Source: Flavobacterium ammonificans (GTDB lineage: Bacteria; Bacteroidota; Bacteroidia; Flavobacteriales; Flavobacteriaceae). Taken from it: a stretch of DNA of 64,000 nt. Under the pieces are notes generated by a model. It worked only from the letters and a program-made list of their open reading frames with translations. It was not told the DNA's origin and made no database searches. The stretch spans positions 1-64,000 of the forward strand of contig NZ_AP025185.1 of the NCBI RefSeq assembly GCF_020886115.1, given 5' to 3'. A program made the translations under genes and the position numbers. Below, piece after piece: positions 28,072 to 39,851 of the stretch (position 1 is the stretch's first letter; every line of letters begins with the position of its first letter).

Positions 28072-28100
28072 ATCAAAGTCTGTATTCCTACAGACTTTGA
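28072..28100 (-). terminator. terminator after rpoC
   Basis: Arms reading TCAAAGTC...TA and TACAGACTTTGA fold around a 4-nt loop 17 bp after the rpoC stop; on the minus strand the stem is followed by a T-rich run. Confidence 0.75.
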
Positions 28101-28116
28101 AAATTTATGAATTGAA

Positions 28117-31100
28117 TTAATAAATATACTCCTCTTTGTTAGCCATCATTTCATTGTAATCATCTTTAGATCCAACAATAGTATGATCGTATTCTCTCAT
28201 ACCTGTACCTGCTGGAATTCTGTGACCTACAATTACATTTTCTTTCAGACCTTCTAAGTAATCAACTTTACCTGCTACTGCAGCTTCGTTTAATACTTTA
28301 GTAGTTTCTTGGAAAGAAGCTGCTGAAATGAATGATTTCGTTTGTAAAGATGCTCTAGTTATACCTTGAAGTACTGGCGTAGCAGTTGCTGTAATTACAT
28401 CACGTGCTACAACTAGGTTTTTATCTGTACGTTTTAACAATGAGTTTTCATCACGCAACTGACGCGGTGTGATAATTTGTCCTGGTTTCAATGTATCAGA
28501 ATCACCTGCATCTTCTACCACTTTCATTCCGTATAACTTATCGTTTTCTAAGATGAAATCTTTAGTATGGATTAATTGATCTTCTAAGAACAAAGTATCT
28601 CCTGGATCTTGAACACGTACTTTACGCATCATTTGACGAATAACTACTTCAAAGTGTTTGTCGTTAATTTTTACCCCTTGTAAACGGTATACTTCTTGAA
28701 TTTCATTTACCAAGTACTGTTGTACAGCAGCTGGCCCTTGAATTCTCAAAATATCATCAGGAGTAATAGCACCATCAGACAAAGGAACACCTGCTTTTAC
28801 AAAGTCATTTTCTTGAACCAAGATTTGACTAGATAATTTAACTAGGTATTTCTTCACTTCACCAAATTTAGATTCGATGATGATTTCGCGATTACCACGT
28901 TTGATTTTTCCGAAAGATACAACACCATCAATTTCAGACACTACAGCTGGATTTGATGGATTACGAGCTTCTAACAACTCGGTAATTCTTGGTAAACCTC
29001 CAGTGATATCTCCAGATTTAGAAGAACGACGTGGAATTTTAACTAAAATCTTACCGGCTTTAATTTTCTCGCCATCATCAACCATCAAGTGAGCTCCAAC
29101 AGGTAAGTTGTACGAACGAATCAATTCATTGTCTTTACCGTAAACCAATAAAGTTGGAATTAATTTTTTGTTTCTTGACTCAGAAATTACTTTTTCTTGG
29201 AAACCAGTTTGCTCATCAATTTCTACCATGAACGATTGTCCTTGCTCTAAATCTTCATAAGCAATTTTACCAGTAAACTCGGAAATAATAACTCCATTAT
29301 ATGGATCCCATTTACAGATTACTTCTCCTTTTGCAACTGACTGTCCGTCTTTTACAAAAATACTAGAACCGTAAGGGATATTATTTGTACTTAATAAAAT
29401 ACCTGTTTTTTCATCGATTAATTTCAATTCAGTAGAACGAGAAACAACAATATCCACAGCGTTTCCTTCGCTATCTTCTCCTTTAACTGTTTTTAAATCC
29501 TCGATTTCAAGTTTACCTGGGAAACGAGCAATAATACTTGACTCCTCAGATATACCTCCCGCAACCCCACCTACGTGGAATGTACGAAGTGTCAATTGTG
29601 TTCCAGGCTCTCCAATAGATTGAGCAGCAATTACACCAACAGCTTCTCCTCTTTGCGTAATTTTTCCAGTAGCTAAGTTTCTACCGTAACATTTAGCACA
29701 GATTCCTTTTAAAGCCTCACAAGTTAATGGAGAACGAACTTCAACTTTTTCAATTGGCGAAGCTTCAATTGCTTTAACAATTGCTTCTGTTATTTGTTCT
29801 CCAGATGCAACTAATACTTCGTTATCCAAAGGATTAATAACATCTTGTAATGCAACTCGTCCAAGAATTCTTTCACCTAAAGATTCTACGATTTCTTCGT
29901 TTTTCTTCAAAGCAGAAACTTCAACACCTCTTAAAGTACCACAATCATCAATGTTTACAATAACATCTTGAGAAACGTCATGTAATCTTCTTGTCAAGTA
30001 CCCTGCATCGGCAGTTTTAAGAGCGGTATCCGCTAGACCTTTACGAGCACCGTGAGTAGAAATAAAGTACTCAAGGATCGATAGACCTTCCTTAAAGTTA
30101 GATAAAATCGGGTTTTCAATAATTTCACCACCACCAGCAGTTGATTTTTTTGGCTTAGCCATCAAACCACGCATACCAGTCAACTGACGAATTTGTTCTT
30201 TAGATCCCCTTGCTCCAGAATCAAGCATCATATACACAGAGTTGAAACCTTGTTGGTCTTCTCTAATGTTTTTCATTGCTGCCTCTGTCAATTGAGCATT
30301 GGTTGAAGTCCATACATCAATAACTTGGTTATAACGTTCGTTATTGGTGATAAGACCCATGTTATAGTTAGCAGAAATACCTTCAACTTGCGCTCTAGCA
30401 TCTGCAATTAATTGTGGTTTTTGATCTGGAATACGAATATCTCCTAATGAGAATGACAATCCACCTTTAAAGGCAAATTTGTACCCCATATCTTTCATAT
30501 TATCCAAGAAAGCAGCTGTAGTAGGTACATCAGTTACACTTAAAATGTGACCAATAATATCTCTTAAGTTTTTCTTAGTTAATACATCATTGATATATCC
30601 AGCAGCTTCAGGAACTACTTCATTAAACAAGACACGACCCGCAGTAGTTTGGATTATTTTGTAAACCAACTCTCCATTTTCGTTAAAATCTTTTGCTCTA
30701 ATTTTTACACGAGCATTCAATTCTAATTGTCCTTCGTTTAATGCGATGTTTACCTCTTCAGCAGAATAGAAAGTCAAATCTTGACCTAAAATTTTATGCT
30801 CAGGAGTTGATAAACGTTCTTTGGTCATATAATACAGACCCAAAACCATGTCCTGAGAAGGTACCGTGATAGGCGCTCCATTAGCAGGGTTCAAAATATT
30901 GTGAGAAGCCAACATTAATAATTGTGCTTCCAAGATTGCTTCTGGTCCTAATGGCAAGTGAACCGCCATCTGGTCACCATCAAAATCCGCGTTAAATGCC
31001 GTACACACTAAAGGGTGCAATTGGATTGCTTTTCCTTCAATTAATTTTGGCTGGAACGCTTGGATACCTAAACGGTGCAAAGTAGGAGCACGATTCAGTA

Positions 31101-32427
31101 ATACTGGGTGTCCTTTAATTACATTTTCAAGGATGTCCCAAACTACAGGCTCTTTTTTGTCAATTATTTTTTTAGCTGATTTTACCGTTTTAACAATACC
31201 TCTTTCAATCAATTTACGGATTACAAAAGGTTTGTACAATTCAGATGCCATATCTTTTGGGATACCACATTCAAATAATTTCAACTCAGGTCCAACAACA
31301 ATTACCGAACGAGCAGAATAATCAACACGTTTTCCAAGTAAGTTTTGACGGAAACGTCCTTGCTTACCTTTCAATGAATCAGATAATGATTTTAATGGTC
31401 TGTTTGATTCTGTTTTTACTGCAGATGCTTTACGAGTATTATCGAAAAGTGAATCCACAGATTCTTGCAACATACGTTTTTCGTTTCTCAAGATAACTTC
31501 AGGAGCTTTAATCTCCATCAATCTTTTCAAACGGTTGTTACGTATAATTACACGACGGTATAAATCATTCAAATCAGAAGTAGCAAAACGACCTCCATCT
31601 AGTGGCACAAGCGGACGTAATTCTGGTGGAATAACTGGAACTACTTTCATAATCATCCACTCAGGACGGTTCTCACGGTTCAAGTTAGACTCACGGAAAG
31701 ATTCTACAACTTGTAATCTTTTTAATGCTTCTGTTTTACGTTGTTTAGACGTTTCATTGTTAGCACTATGACGTAAACTGTATGATAACTCGTCTAAGTC
31801 GATACGTGCTAATAAATCCATAATACACTCTGCTCCCATTTTGGCAACAAATTTATTTGGATCAAAATCGTCTAAATATTGATTGTCAGCAGGAAGTGTA
31901 TCTAAAATATTCAAATACTCTTCTTCTGTCAAGAAATCTAATCGTTGTACTGGTTCTCCTTCAGCATTTTGAGCAATACCCGCTTGGATTACTACGTATC
32001 TTTCGTAGTAAATAATCATGTCTAATTTCTTAGACGGTAATCCAAGGATGTATCCAATTTTGTTTGGAAGCGAACGGAAATACCAGATATGAGCAATTGG
32101 CACAACAAGGTTGATGTGTCCTACTCTATCTCTACGTACTTTTTTCTCCGTAACTTCTACACCACATCGGTCACAAATAATTCCTTTATAACGAATTCTT
32201 TTGTATTTTCCACAAGCACATTCAAAATCCTTAACAGGACCAAAAATTCTTTCGCAGAAAAGTCCGTCACGCTCTGGTTTGTGCGTTCTGTAGTTGATAG
32301 TTTCAGGCTTTAACACTTCACCTCTTGATTCTTTTAAGATGGATTCAGGAGAAGCAAGTCCTATCGAAATTTTATTGAACCTTTTAACTGGGTTCTTATC
32401 CTTATTGTTATTTCTATTATTCATCAT
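28117..32427 (-). CDS. rpoC: DNA-directed RNA polymerase subunit beta'
   Basis: The 1436-aa beta' subunit carries the N-terminal zinc-binding cysteines (CACGKY...ICDRCG), the catalytic Mg2+ motif [12 protein letters not shown], and the C-terminal trigger-loop and clamp regions including [18 protein letters not shown]. It is complete. It lies 266 bp after rpoB, an unusually wide gap for these partners that contains two hairpins. It is the last core gene of the tuf-secE-nusG-rplKAJL-rpoBC block. Confidence 0.99.
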   Translation of the reverse strand: MMNNRNNNKDKNPVKRFNKISIGLASPESILKESRGEVLKPETINYRTHKPERDGLFCERIFGPVKDFECACGKYKRIRYKGIICDRCGVEVTEKKVRRDRVGHINLVVPIAHIWYFRSLPNKIGYILGLPSKKLDMIIYYERYVVIQAGIAQNAEGEPVQRLDFLTEEEYLNILDTLPADNQYLDDFDPNKFVAKMGAECIMDLLARIDLDELSYSLRHSANNETSKQRKTEALKRLQVVESFRESNLNRENRPEWMIMKVVPVIPPELRPLVPLDGGRFATSDLNDLYRRVIIRNNRLKRLMEIKAPEVILRNEKRMLQESVDSLFDNTRKASAVKTESNRPLKSLSDSLKGKQGRFRQNLLGKRVDYSARSVIVVGPELKLFECGIPKDMASELYKPFVIRKLIERGIVKTVKSAKKIIDKKEPVVWDILENVIKGHPVLLNRAPTLHRLGIQAFQPKLIEGKAIQLHPLVCTAFNADFDGDQMAVHLPLGPEAILEAQLLMLASHNILNPANGAPITVPSQDMVLGLYYMTKERLSTPEHKILGQDLTFYSAEEVNIALNEGQLELNARVKIRAKDFNENGELVYKIIQTTAGRVLFNEVVPEAAGYINDVLTKKNLRDIIGHILSVTDVPTTAAFLDNMKDMGYKFAFKGGLSFSLGDIRIPDQKPQLIADARAQVEGISANYNMGLITNNERYNQVIDVWTSTNAQLTEAAMKNIREDQQGFNSVYMMLDSGARGSKEQIRQLTGMRGLMAKPKKSTAGGGEIIENPILSNFKEGLSILEYFISTHGARKGLADTALKTADAGYLTRRLHDVSQDVIVNIDDCGTLRGVEVSALKKNEEIVESLGERILGRVALQDVINPLDNEVLVASGEQITEAIVKAIEASPIEKVEVRSPLTCEALKGICAKCYGRNLATGKITQRGEAVGVIAAQSIGEPGTQLTLRTFHVGGVAGGISEESSIIARFPGKLEIEDLKTVKGEDSEGNAVDIVVSRSTELKLIDEKTGILLSTNNIPYGSSIFVKDGQSVAKGEVICKWDPYNGVIISEFTGKIAYEDLEQGQSFMVEIDEQTGFQEKVISESRNKKLIPTLLVYGKDNELIRSYNLPVGAHLMVDDGEKIKAGKILVKIPRRSSKSGDITGGLPRITELLEARNPSNPAVVSEIDGVVSFGKIKRGNREIIIESKFGEVKKYLVKLSSQILVQENDFVKAGVPLSDGAITPDDILRIQGPAAVQQYLVNEIQEVYRLQGVKINDKHFEVVIRQMMRKVRVQDPGDTLFLEDQLIHTKDFILENDKLYGMKVVEDAGDSDTLKPGQIITPRQLRDENSLLKRTDKNLVVARDVITATATPVLQGITRASLQTKSFISAASFQETTKVLNEAAVAGKVDYLEGLKENVIVGHRIPAGTGMREYDHTIVGSKDDYNEMMANKEEYIY

Positions 32428-32547
32428 AGTTTTTACTATTGATTTAATTGCAATTAAAAAATTGATTTAGATTTATGATATGTTTCAATTTGTGGTTAAA
32501 CTCTTCAAAACAAATCATTCAGCTAATACCTCGAATTACTTCTCTAA

Positions 32548-32568
32548 ACTTCAAACTCTATTTGAAGT
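32548..32568 (-). other. hairpin in the rpoB-rpoC gap
   Basis: ACTTCAAA and TTTGAAGT form an 8-bp stem with a 5-nt loop, about 120 bp before the rpoC start. It may be an RNA processing or attenuation element; there is no U-tract. Confidence 0.35.
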
Positions 32569-32650
32569 GCTAGTTATAAAAACCTAAAGGCTTCAATAAA
32601 AAATCGGAACGGTTTACGGGTATAAATCCTTAAAAACTTATTATAAATAA

Positions 32651-32682
32651 GTATTCAGTTCCAAAAAAATGGAACTGAATAC
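32651..32682 (-). terminator. hairpin directly after rpoB (partial terminator or processing site)
   Basis: A perfect 12-bp stem GTATTCAGTTCC / GGAACTGAATAC with an 8-nt loop lies 11 bp beyond the rpoB stop. No U-tract follows on the minus strand, so it is more likely a partial terminator or an RNase site than a full stop. Confidence 0.55.
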
Positions 32683-32693
32683 AGCATTCTGTT

Positions 32694-35600
32694 TTATTCT
32701 TCTAATCTGATATCTAAACCAAGACCTTTTAATTCATGCATCAATACATTGAATGATTCTGGCAATCCTGGTTCTGGCATTGATTCACCTTTAACGATAG
32801 CTTCGTAAGATTTAGCTCTACCAATTACGTCATCTGATTTCACAGTCAAGATTTCTCTTAAAGTACTTGATGCGCCATACGCCTCAAGAGCCCAAACCTC
32901 CATCTCTCCAAAACGTTGACCTCCAAATTGAGCTTTACCACCCAATGGTTGTTGAGTAATCAACGAGTATGGTCCGATAGAACGTGCGTGCATTTTATCA
33001 TCTACCATGTGTCCTAATTTCAACATATAGATAACACCCACAGTTGCAGCTTGGTGGAAACGTTCTCCAGTTCCTCCATCATAAAGATGTGTATGTCCAA
33101 AACGTGGTACACCTGCTTCATCAGTCAAGGCATTGATTTCGTCTAAAGAAGCACCATCAAAAATTGGAGTAGCAAATTTTCTACCCAAGTTCATTCCAGC
33201 CCATCCTAAAACAGTCTCATAAATCTGACCAATGTTCATACGAGATGGTACCCCAAGTGGATTCAATACGATATCTACTGGCGTTCCGTCTTCCAAGAAA
33301 GGCATATCTTCATGACGAACGATACGAGCAACAATACCTTTGTTACCGTGACGACCCGCCATTTTATCCCCAACTTTCAACTTACGTTTTTTAGCGATAT
33401 ATACTTTCGCTAATTTCAAGATTCCAGCTGGCAATTCATCTCCAACAGTAATCGTGAATTTTTCTCTACGTAAAGCTCCTTGTAAGTCGTTCAATTTAAT
33501 TTTATAGTTATGAATCAAATCATTAACCATTTTATTAGTTGCATCATCAGCAACCCATTGACCTTTACTTAAGTGAGCAAAATCTTCAACAGCATATAAC
33601 ATTTTTTGAGTATATTTTTTACCTTTTGGTAAAACTTCTTCACCCAAATCGTTCATTACACCTTGAGATGTTTTCCCGTTTACGATTACGAACAATTTCT
33701 CAACTAATTTGTCTTTTAATTCAACAAATTTGGTTTCGAATTCTGATTCAAGTGCTGTTAAAGCATCTTTATCTTGCGTTCTCTTACGTTTATCTTTTAC
33801 CGCTCTTGCGAATAATTTTTTGTCTAAAACAACACCGTGTAAAGATGGAGACGCTTTTAATGAAGCATCTTTTACATCACCTGCTTTATCTCCGAAGATG
33901 GCGCGAAGCAATTTCTCTTCTGGAGTAGGATCTGATTCTCCTTTTGGCGTAATTTTTCCGATAAGAATATCTCCAGGTTTCACCTCGGCTCCAATTCTGA
34001 TCATACCGTTTTCATCCAAGTCTTTTGTAGCCTCTTCAGAAACGTTAGGAATATCATTCGTTAACTCTTCGTTACCTAATTTAGTATCTCTCACTTCTAA
34101 TGAATAATCATCAACGTGAATAGAGGTAAAGATATCGTCGCGAACTACTTTCTCAGAAATTACAATCGCATCCTCAAAGTTGTACCCTTTCCAAGGCATG
34201 AAGGCTACTTTAAGGTTTCTACCTAAAGCTAACTCTCCATTTTGAGTTGCATATCCTTCAGATAAAACTTGACCTGGAACTACTCTATCCCCTTTTCTTA
34301 CGATAGGTTTCAAGTTAATACTTGTTCCTTGGTTGGTTTTTCTAAACTTAATTAAATTGTATGTTTTCTCATCCGTATCAAAACTTACCATGCGCTCTTC
34401 TTCAGAACGATCGTATTTAATAGTAATGATGTTAGCATCAACGTACTCTACTACACCATGGCCTTCTGCATTTATTAAAACTCTAGAATCAGAAGCCACT
34501 TGACGCTCTAAACCAGTTCCTACAATTGGAGCTTCTGGGCGAATTAATGGTACAGCTTGACGCATCATGTTAGATCCCATCAACGCACGGTTCGCATCAT
34601 CATGTTCCAAGAAAGGAATTAATGAAGCCGAAATCGATGCAATTTGGTTAGGAGCAACGTCTGTATAATGAACATTAGATGGTTCAATTACAGGGAAATC
34701 ACCTTCTTGACGTGCAATTACGTTATCAGCAGTAATTTTTCCTGAATTATCCATTTGAATGTTTGCTTGCGCAATCATCATACCTTCTTCTTCTTCTGCG
34801 CTCAAGTAAACCGGAGTAGATTCTAAATCAACTACACCATTAGTTACTTTACGGTAAGGAGTCTCAATGAATCCCATACCATTCACTTTTGCATAAACAC
34901 CTAAAGATGAAATCAAACCAATGTTTGGTCCCTCTGGAGTTTCAATTGGACATAAACGTCCGTAGTGCGTGTAGTGAACGTCACGAACCTCGAAACCAGC
35001 TCTTTCTCTTGAAAGTCCACCTGGTCCAAGTGCAGATAATCTTCTTTTGTGTGTAATCTCAGCTAATGGATTCGTTTGATCCATAAATTGAGACAACTGG
35101 TTAGTTCCAAAGAAAGAGTTGATTACTGATGATAATGTTTTAGCATTAATCAAATCAATAGGTGTAAACACCTCGTTATCTCTAACGTTCATTCTTTCTC
35201 TAATAGTTCTAGCCATACGAGCTAAACCAACACCGAATTGTTGAGACAATTGTTCTCCAACTGTTCTAACACGACGGTTTGATAAGTGATCAATATCATC
35301 AATCTCTGCTTTAGAGTTGATCAATTCAATCAAATATTTTACAATGGTAATGATATCTTCTTTGGTAAGCACTTGCTTTTCCATTGGGATATCCAAACCA
35401 AGTTTTTTGTTCATTCTATAACGACCTACTTCACCTAAGTTATAACGTTGGTCAGAGAAGAACAATTTATCGATAATGCCTCGAGCAGTTTCTTCATCAG
35501 GCGGTTCTGCGTTACGCAATTGTCTGTAAATATGCTCAACAGCTTCTTTTTCAGAGTTTGTTGGGTCTTTTTGTAACGTATTATGAATGATAGCATAATC

Positions 35601-36506
35601 ACCTTGATTAGCATCTTCTTTATGTAACAAAATAGATTTAACATTAGAATCGATGATTTCTTCTACATTATCTTTGTCGATAATCGTATCTCTATCAAGG
35701 ATAATCTCGTTACGTTCGATAGAAACAACTTCGCCAGTATCTTCGTCAACGAAATCTTCGTGCCATGTGTTCAATACACGTGCCGCTAATTTTCTACCAA
35801 TATATTTTTTAAGTCCTGTTTTAGAAACTTTAATTTCTTCAGCAAGGTCAAAAATTTCAAGGATATCTTTATCTCTTTCGAAACCAATAGCTCTAAATAA
35901 AGTAGTTACTGGTAATTTTTTCTTTCTATCGATATAAGCATACATTACGCTATTGATATCAGTAGAAAATTCTATCCAAGAACCTTTAAAAGGAATTACT
36001 CTGGCAGAATATAATTTAGTTCCATTAGCATGGAATGATTGTCCAAAGAAAACACCAGGTGATCTGTGCAATTGAGAAACAACTACACGTTCAGCACCAT
36101 TGATAACAAAAGTACCACTTGGAGTCATGTAAGGAATTGTTCCAAGATATACATCTTGTACAATAGTTTCAAAGTCTTCGTGTTCTGGATCTGTACAGTA
36201 CAGTTTTAAACGCGCTTTTAAAGGCACACTATACGTAAGACCCCTTTCTATACATTCTTGAATTGTATAACGTGGTGGATCTACAAAATAATCGAGAAAT
36301 TCTAATACAAAGTTATTTCTTGTATCTGTGATTGGGAAGTTTTCCATGAAGGTATTATACAACCCTTCGTCGCCTCTTTCGTCAGATTTAGTTTCCAATT
36401 GGAAAAAATCCTTAAACGATTTAACCTGTACATCTAGAAAATCTGGATATGCAGGAATATTTTTAGTAGAGGCAAAATTCAATCTTTCAGTCTGATTCGT
36501 TATCAT
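32694..36506 (-). CDS. rpoB: DNA-directed RNA polymerase subunit beta
   Basis: The 1270-aa beta subunit is complete, from the N-terminal lobe through the [12 protein letters not shown] segment to the C-terminal clamp. The rifampicin cluster reads [12 protein letters not shown] followed by [13 protein letters not shown]; residues corresponding to E. coli Q513, D516, H526 and S531 are wild type, so no common rifampicin-resistance change is present. It is preceded by rplL (258-bp gap with an attenuator-like hairpin) and followed by rpoC. Confidence 0.99.
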   Translation of the reverse strand: MITNQTERLNFASTKNIPAYPDFLDVQVKSFKDFFQLETKSDERGDEGLYNTFMENFPITDTRNNFVLEFLDYFVDPPRYTIQECIERGLTYSVPLKARLKLYCTDPEHEDFETIVQDVYLGTIPYMTPSGTFVINGAERVVVSQLHRSPGVFFGQSFHANGTKLYSARVIPFKGSWIEFSTDINSVMYAYIDRKKKLPVTTLFRAIGFERDKDILEIFDLAEEIKVSKTGLKKYIGRKLAARVLNTWHEDFVDEDTGEVVSIERNEIILDRDTIIDKDNVEEIIDSNVKSILLHKEDANQGDYAIIHNTLQKDPTNSEKEAVEHIYRQLRNAEPPDEETARGIIDKLFFSDQRYNLGEVGRYRMNKKLGLDIPMEKQVLTKEDIITIVKYLIELINSKAEIDDIDHLSNRRVRTVGEQLSQQFGVGLARMARTIRERMNVRDNEVFTPIDLINAKTLSSVINSFFGTNQLSQFMDQTNPLAEITHKRRLSALGPGGLSRERAGFEVRDVHYTHYGRLCPIETPEGPNIGLISSLGVYAKVNGMGFIETPYRKVTNGVVDLESTPVYLSAEEEEGMMIAQANIQMDNSGKITADNVIARQEGDFPVIEPSNVHYTDVAPNQIASISASLIPFLEHDDANRALMGSNMMRQAVPLIRPEAPIVGTGLERQVASDSRVLINAEGHGVVEYVDANIITIKYDRSEEERMVSFDTDEKTYNLIKFRKTNQGTSINLKPIVRKGDRVVPGQVLSEGYATQNGELALGRNLKVAFMPWKGYNFEDAIVISEKVVRDDIFTSIHVDDYSLEVRDTKLGNEELTNDIPNVSEEATKDLDENGMIRIGAEVKPGDILIGKITPKGESDPTPEEKLLRAIFGDKAGDVKDASLKASPSLHGVVLDKKLFARAVKDKRKRTQDKDALTALESEFETKFVELKDKLVEKLFVIVNGKTSQGVMNDLGEEVLPKGKKYTQKMLYAVEDFAHLSKGQWVADDATNKMVNDLIHNYKIKLNDLQGALRREKFTITVGDELPAGILKLAKVYIAKKRKLKVGDKMAGRHGNKGIVARIVRHEDMPFLEDGTPVDIVLNPLGVPSRMNIGQIYETVLGWAGMNLGRKFATPIFDGASLDEINALTDEAGVPRFGHTHLYDGGTGERFHQAATVGVIYMLKLGHMVDDKMHARSIGPYSLITQQPLGGKAQFGGQRFGEMEVWALEAYGASSTLREILTVKSDDVIGRAKSYEAIVKGESMPEPGLPESFNVLMHELKGLGLDIRLEE

Positions 36507-36705
36507 CGATGGACAAAATTTTGATTTAAAAAAAGTAATTTTTTGTGTAAAACACTGTTTAATTTATACTTTCTTTTTTGTAACCAACACATCTTTAAAA
36601 GCAAACTAAAACAGTGCACTCTTTTTCTTCGTATTGATCAAAAACTTTTTCGTATTTTAAACTAATTTATAATAAAATTGGCTATAATTTTATTATACGA
36701 AAAAT

Positions 36706-36742
36706 GGTTTAGGTCATTGAGTTACTACTCAAGACCTAAACC
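36706..36742 (-). terminator. attenuator-like hairpin between rplL and rpoB
   Basis: Arms GGTTTAGGTC and GACCTAAACC, extended by an inner TTGAG/CTCAA pair, form a long stem 23 bp beyond the rplL stop; on the minus strand it is followed by ATTTTTC. The position matches the rplL-rpoB attenuator known in E. coli. Confidence 0.6.
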
Positions 36743-36764
36743 TTGTTCTAAAACTATGTAAAAG

Positions 36765-37136
36765 TTATTTTAACTCAACAACAGCTCCAGCTTCTTCTAA
36801 AGATTTTTTAAGCCCTTCAGCTTCTTCTTTAGATACACCTTCTTTAACGTTGCTTGGAGCACCGTCAACTACATCTTTAGCTTCTTTCAAACCTAAACCT
36901 GTAAGTTCTTTTACTAACTTAACAACTGCTAATTTAGAAGCACCTGCATCTTTCAATACTACTGTAAATTCTGATTGCTCAGAAGCTCCACCAGCATCAC
37001 CACCACCAGCAGCAACTACTACAGCTGCAGCAGCAGGCTCGATACCATACTCATCTTTTAATATTGTTGCTAACTCGTTAACTTCTTTTACTGTTAGGTT
37101 AACTAATTGTTCTGCGAATTGTTTCAAATCTGCCAT
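36765..37136 (-). CDS. rplL: 50S ribosomal protein L7/L12
   Basis: L12 forms the flexible stalk that recruits translation factors. The 123-aa protein has the N-terminal L10-binding dimer domain, an Ala/Gly-rich hinge (about 37-52), and the C-terminal domain with [20 protein letters not shown]. It follows rplJ by 81 bp, consistent with the conserved rplJL pair. Confidence 0.98.
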   Translation of the reverse strand: MADLKQFAEQLVNLTVKEVNELATILKDEYGIEPAAAAVVVAAGGGDAGGASEQSEFTVVLKDAGASKLAVVKLVKELTGLGLKEAKDVVDGAPSNVKEGVSKEEAEGLKKSLEEAGAVVELK

Positions 37137-37217
37137 TTTTTCTATCGTTTTAAAATGATTTGTAAAATATAATTTATTATTGTGCGCGTTATCTACACTT
37201 AATCAAGCAAAGCTTAA

Positions 37218-37712
37218 TTAAGCAACCTCTTCGTCTTTGAAGTGGTTTTGAAGAGCAGAAATAACTCGTTGTGCTGGTGATTGAAGTAATCCAATAATTT
37301 CGCCAATAAGTTCTTCTTTCGATTTGATAGTTGCCAAAGCATCTAATTGATCGTCTCCAATGTAAATTTCAGAATTAATGAAAGCTCCTTTTAATACAGG
37401 CTTATCTGATTTTTTTCTGAAATCTTTAATGATTTTTCCAGGTGCATTAGCTATATCTGAAATAAAAATAGCGCTGTTTCCAGTTAATACTGAAGGTAAG
37501 TCACCATAATCATTATCAGAAGCTTCCATTGCTTTTGCAAGCAACGTGTTTTTTACAACCTCTAATTTAATACCTGCTTTAAAACAAGCTCTTCTCAAGT
37601 CTGAAGTAGTTTCTGCGTTTAATCCAGAAATATCAGATACATAAATAATATTTGTACCAGCTAACTGTGCAGTTAATTCTTCAATCGCGATTGATTTTTC
37701 TTCTCTAGTCAT
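37218..37712 (-). CDS. rplJ: 50S ribosomal protein L10
   Basis: L10 anchors the L12 stalk to 23S rRNA and in many bacteria represses its own operon. The 164-aa sequence has the family's YVSDISGLNAETTSDLRR N-terminal region and a C-terminal helix for L12 binding. It starts 22 bp after rplA, so no room exists for a long L10 leader of the E. coli or Bacillus kind between these genes. Confidence 0.97.
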   Translation of the reverse strand: MTREEKSIAIEELTAQLAGTNIIYVSDISGLNAETTSDLRRACFKAGIKLEVVKNTLLAKAMEASDNDYGDLPSVLTGNSAIFISDIANAPGKIIKDFRKKSDKPVLKGAFINSEIYIGDDQLDALATIKSKEELIGEIIGLLQSPAQRVISALQNHFKDEEVA

Positions 37713-37734
37713 ACTAAAAATTATTAACTACCAA

Positions 37735-38424
37735 TTATACTGCTTTAGGGTCCAATGCAATAGCAGGACTCATTGTGCTTGTAAGGTGAATACCTTTAAT
37801 GTAGGTACCTTTAGCAGCAGTTGGTTTAAGTTTGATTAATGTTTGAATAATTTCGTGTGCATTGTCATAGATTTTATCAGCATCAAAAGATACTTTACCT
37901 ATTCCTGCATGTACAATACCAGTTTTGTCAACTTTGAAATCGATTTTACCAGCTTTAACTTCTTGAACTGCTTTTGCAACATCCATAGTTACCGTACCTG
38001 TTTTTGGGTTTGGCATTAAACCTCTAGGTCCTAAAACACGACCTAATGGACCTAATTTACCCATAACAGCAGGCATAGTGATGATCACATCAATATCAGT
38101 CCAACCGTCTTTAATTTTTTGAAGGTAATCATCTAAACCAACGTGGTCTGCACCAGCCGCTTTAGCTTCAGCTTCTTTATCTGGAGTTACAAGAGCCAAA
38201 ACTCTTACATCTTTACCAGTTCCATGAGGTAATGTTACCACTCCTCTAACCATTTGATTCGCTTTTCTAGGATCAACTCCTAAACGTACTGCGATATCAA
38301 CAGACTCATCAAATTTTGCAGAAGCAATTGCTTTAATCAATACCGAAGCATCTTTCAATGAATACAATTTGTTCTTTTCAATTTTTGAAGCAGCCTCTTT
38401 TTGCTTTTTTGTCAATTTTGCCAT
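37735..38424 (-). CDS. rplA: 50S ribosomal protein L1
   Basis: L1 makes the mobile L1 stalk near the E site. The 229-aa protein has the typical [17 protein letters not shown] start of the RNA-binding domain and the [14 protein letters not shown] motif. It lies 13 bp after rplK; in other bacteria L1 represses the rplKA pair by binding its mRNA. Confidence 0.98.
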   Translation of the reverse strand: MAKLTKKQKEAASKIEKNKLYSLKDASVLIKAIASAKFDESVDIAVRLGVDPRKANQMVRGVVTLPHGTGKDVRVLALVTPDKEAEAKAAGADHVGLDDYLQKIKDGWTDIDVIITMPAVMGKLGPLGRVLGPRGLMPNPKTGTVTMDVAKAVQEVKAGKIDFKVDKTGIVHAGIGKVSFDADKIYDNAHEIIQTLIKLKPTAAKGTYIKGIHLTSTMSPAIALDPKAV

Positions 38425-38437
38425 GTCTTTCTCTTAA

Positions 38438-38875
38438 TTAAAAAGGAGCGTCTCCTGATACAGTTATACCCATAGATCTAGCTGTTCCAGCTACCATACT
38501 CATTGCTTTTTCAATTGTAAAAGCATTTAAGTCAGGCATTTTGTCTTCAGCAATTGCTCTAATTTGTTCCCAAGTAACACTAGCTACTTTTTTACGATTA
38601 GGCTCTCCTGAACCAGATTTTAGCTTTGCAGCTTCCAATAACTGAACTGCTGCTGGAGGAGTCTTAACGACAAAATCGAATGATTTGTCTTTGTACACAG
38701 TGATTTGCACTGGACAAATTTTGCCAGGTTTATCTTGAGTTCTAGCATTAAATTGCTTACAGAACTCCATGATGTTTACCCCAGCAGCTCCTAAAGCAGG
38801 TCCAACCGGTGGCGACGGATTCGCAGCACCTCCCTTAACTTGTAGTTTAACTACCTTACTAATTTCTTTAGCCAT
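38438..38875 (-). CDS. rplK: 50S ribosomal protein L11
   Basis: L11 forms part of the GTPase-associated centre and is needed for RelA activation. The 145-aa protein has the N-terminal proline-rich [17 protein letters not shown] segment and the C-terminal 23S-binding domain ending in [10 protein letters not shown]. It is 67 bp after nusG. Confidence 0.98.
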   Translation of the reverse strand: MAKEISKVVKLQVKGGAANPSPPVGPALGAAGVNIMEFCKQFNARTQDKPGKICPVQITVYKDKSFDFVVKTPPAAVQLLEAAKLKSGSGEPNRKKVASVTWEQIRAIAEDKMPDLNAFTIEKAMSMVAGTARSMGITVSGDAPF

Positions 38876-38942
38876 TTTTTAAAAAATTTAACATTACACT
38901 CAATGGAAGCGAGAATAATGGTTATTATAGATGTAACAAAAA

Positions 38943-39494
38943 TTATACTTTTTCAACTTGCATGAAACTTAATTCTAATGGAGTCTTTCTTCCGAAAATT
39001 TTCACCATTACCTCAAGTTTACGCTTTTCTTCATTTATTTTTTCAACTGTACCGTTGAAACCATTAAAAGGTCCATCAATAACCTTAATAGTCTCTCCTA
39101 AGTTGAAAGGTATAGACTGAGTATCTGTTGTAACAGCTAACTCATCCACTTTACCTAACATTCTATTTACCTCAGCAATACGCAAAGGAACTGGCTCACC
39201 ATTTTTAGTTTCACCTAAAAAACCAATTACACTAGTAATAGACTTAATAATATGCGGAATCTCACCAACTAAGTTAGCTTCAATCATAACATAGCCAGGA
39301 AAATACACTTTATCCTTAGCTATTTTTTTACCGTCTTTAACAGTAACTATTTTTTCTGTCGGTACTAGAACTTGAGAAACATAATCTCCCATCCCTAGAC
39401 GCGTAATTTCAGTCTCGATATAAGCTTTCACTTTATTCTCTTGACCGCTTACTGCACGAACGACATACCACTTCTTGATATTATTATCTGTCAT
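38943..39494 (-). CDS. nusG: transcription termination/antitermination factor NusG
   Basis: NusG binds the RNA polymerase clamp to aid elongation and links it to ribosomes. The 183-aa protein has the NGN domain (starts KKWYVVRAVSGQE) with the FPGYVMIEA motif and a C-terminal KOW domain with IKVIDGPFNGFNGTV. It follows secE by 11 bp. Confidence 0.97.
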   Translation of the reverse strand: MTDNNIKKWYVVRAVSGQENKVKAYIETEITRLGMGDYVSQVLVPTEKIVTVKDGKKIAKDKVYFPGYVMIEANLVGEIPHIIKSITSVIGFLGETKNGEPVPLRIAEVNRMLGKVDELAVTTDTQSIPFNLGETIKVIDGPFNGFNGTVEKINEEKRKLEVMVKIFGRKTPLELSFMQVEKV

Positions 39495-39505
39495 TACAAA
39501 AAAAA

Positions 39506-39703
39506 TTAAGCTTTTAACCAGTTAAAAAATCCAGCTAATGCTTTTGCAAAAGCCTCATCTACTCCCCAAGTTGCCAAGGCGAATACCACTGAAAAAACAG
39601 CAACAACAATTGTTAGACGTTGTACTTCAGACCAAGCTGGCCAAGTTACATTTGATTTTAACTCTTCAAATGCTTCCGATATGTAATTAACAACTTTTGT
39701 CAT
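39506..39703 (-). CDS. secE: preprotein translocase subunit SecE
   Basis: SecE clamps the SecY channel in the inner membrane. The 65-aa protein is the short form with one membrane helix (about 30-50) preceded by an amphipathic segment containing NVTWPAWSEVQRLT, the conserved SecE motif. It lies between tRNA-Trp and nusG, the usual order in bacteria. Confidence 0.95.
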   Translation of the reverse strand: MTKVVNYISEAFEELKSNVTWPAWSEVQRLTIVVAVFSVVFALATWGVDEAFAKALAGFFNWLKA

Positions 39704-39719
39704 TATGATATATATTTTG

Positions 39720-39790
39720 CACGGGCGGAGGGATTCGAACCCCCATCAACGGTTTTGGAGACCGCTATTCTACCCTTGAACTACGCCCGT
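39720..39790 (-). tRNA. tRNA-Trp (CCA)
   Basis: A 71-nt cloverleaf on the minus strand: acceptor ACGGGCG / CGCCCGT with discriminator G, and an anticodon loop CTCCAAA giving anticodon CCA (Trp). The T-arm GGGTTCGAATCCC is intact; the 3' CCA is not encoded. It lies between tuf and secE. Confidence 0.96.
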
Positions 39791-39798
39791 TTGTTAAT

Positions 39799-39830
39799 AA
39801 AAGCCAGTAATGTTTCCACTACTGGCTTTT
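39799..39830 (-). terminator. terminator between tuf and tRNA-Trp
   Basis: An 11-bp stem AAAAGCCAGTA / TACTGGCTTTT (around a loop TATG-like region) lies 22 bp beyond tuf. No TAnnTTTG promoter is seen between it and tRNA-Trp, so tRNA-Trp-secE probably depends on read-through. Confidence 0.8.
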
Positions 39831-39851
39831 CATTTTTATACTTAAAAAGTA

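Noticed and set aside
33709..34107. 132-aa and 129-aa open frames opposite rpoB
   Set aside because: They lie wholly inside rpoB in antisense, have Ser/Leu-rich low-information sequence and no promoter of their own.
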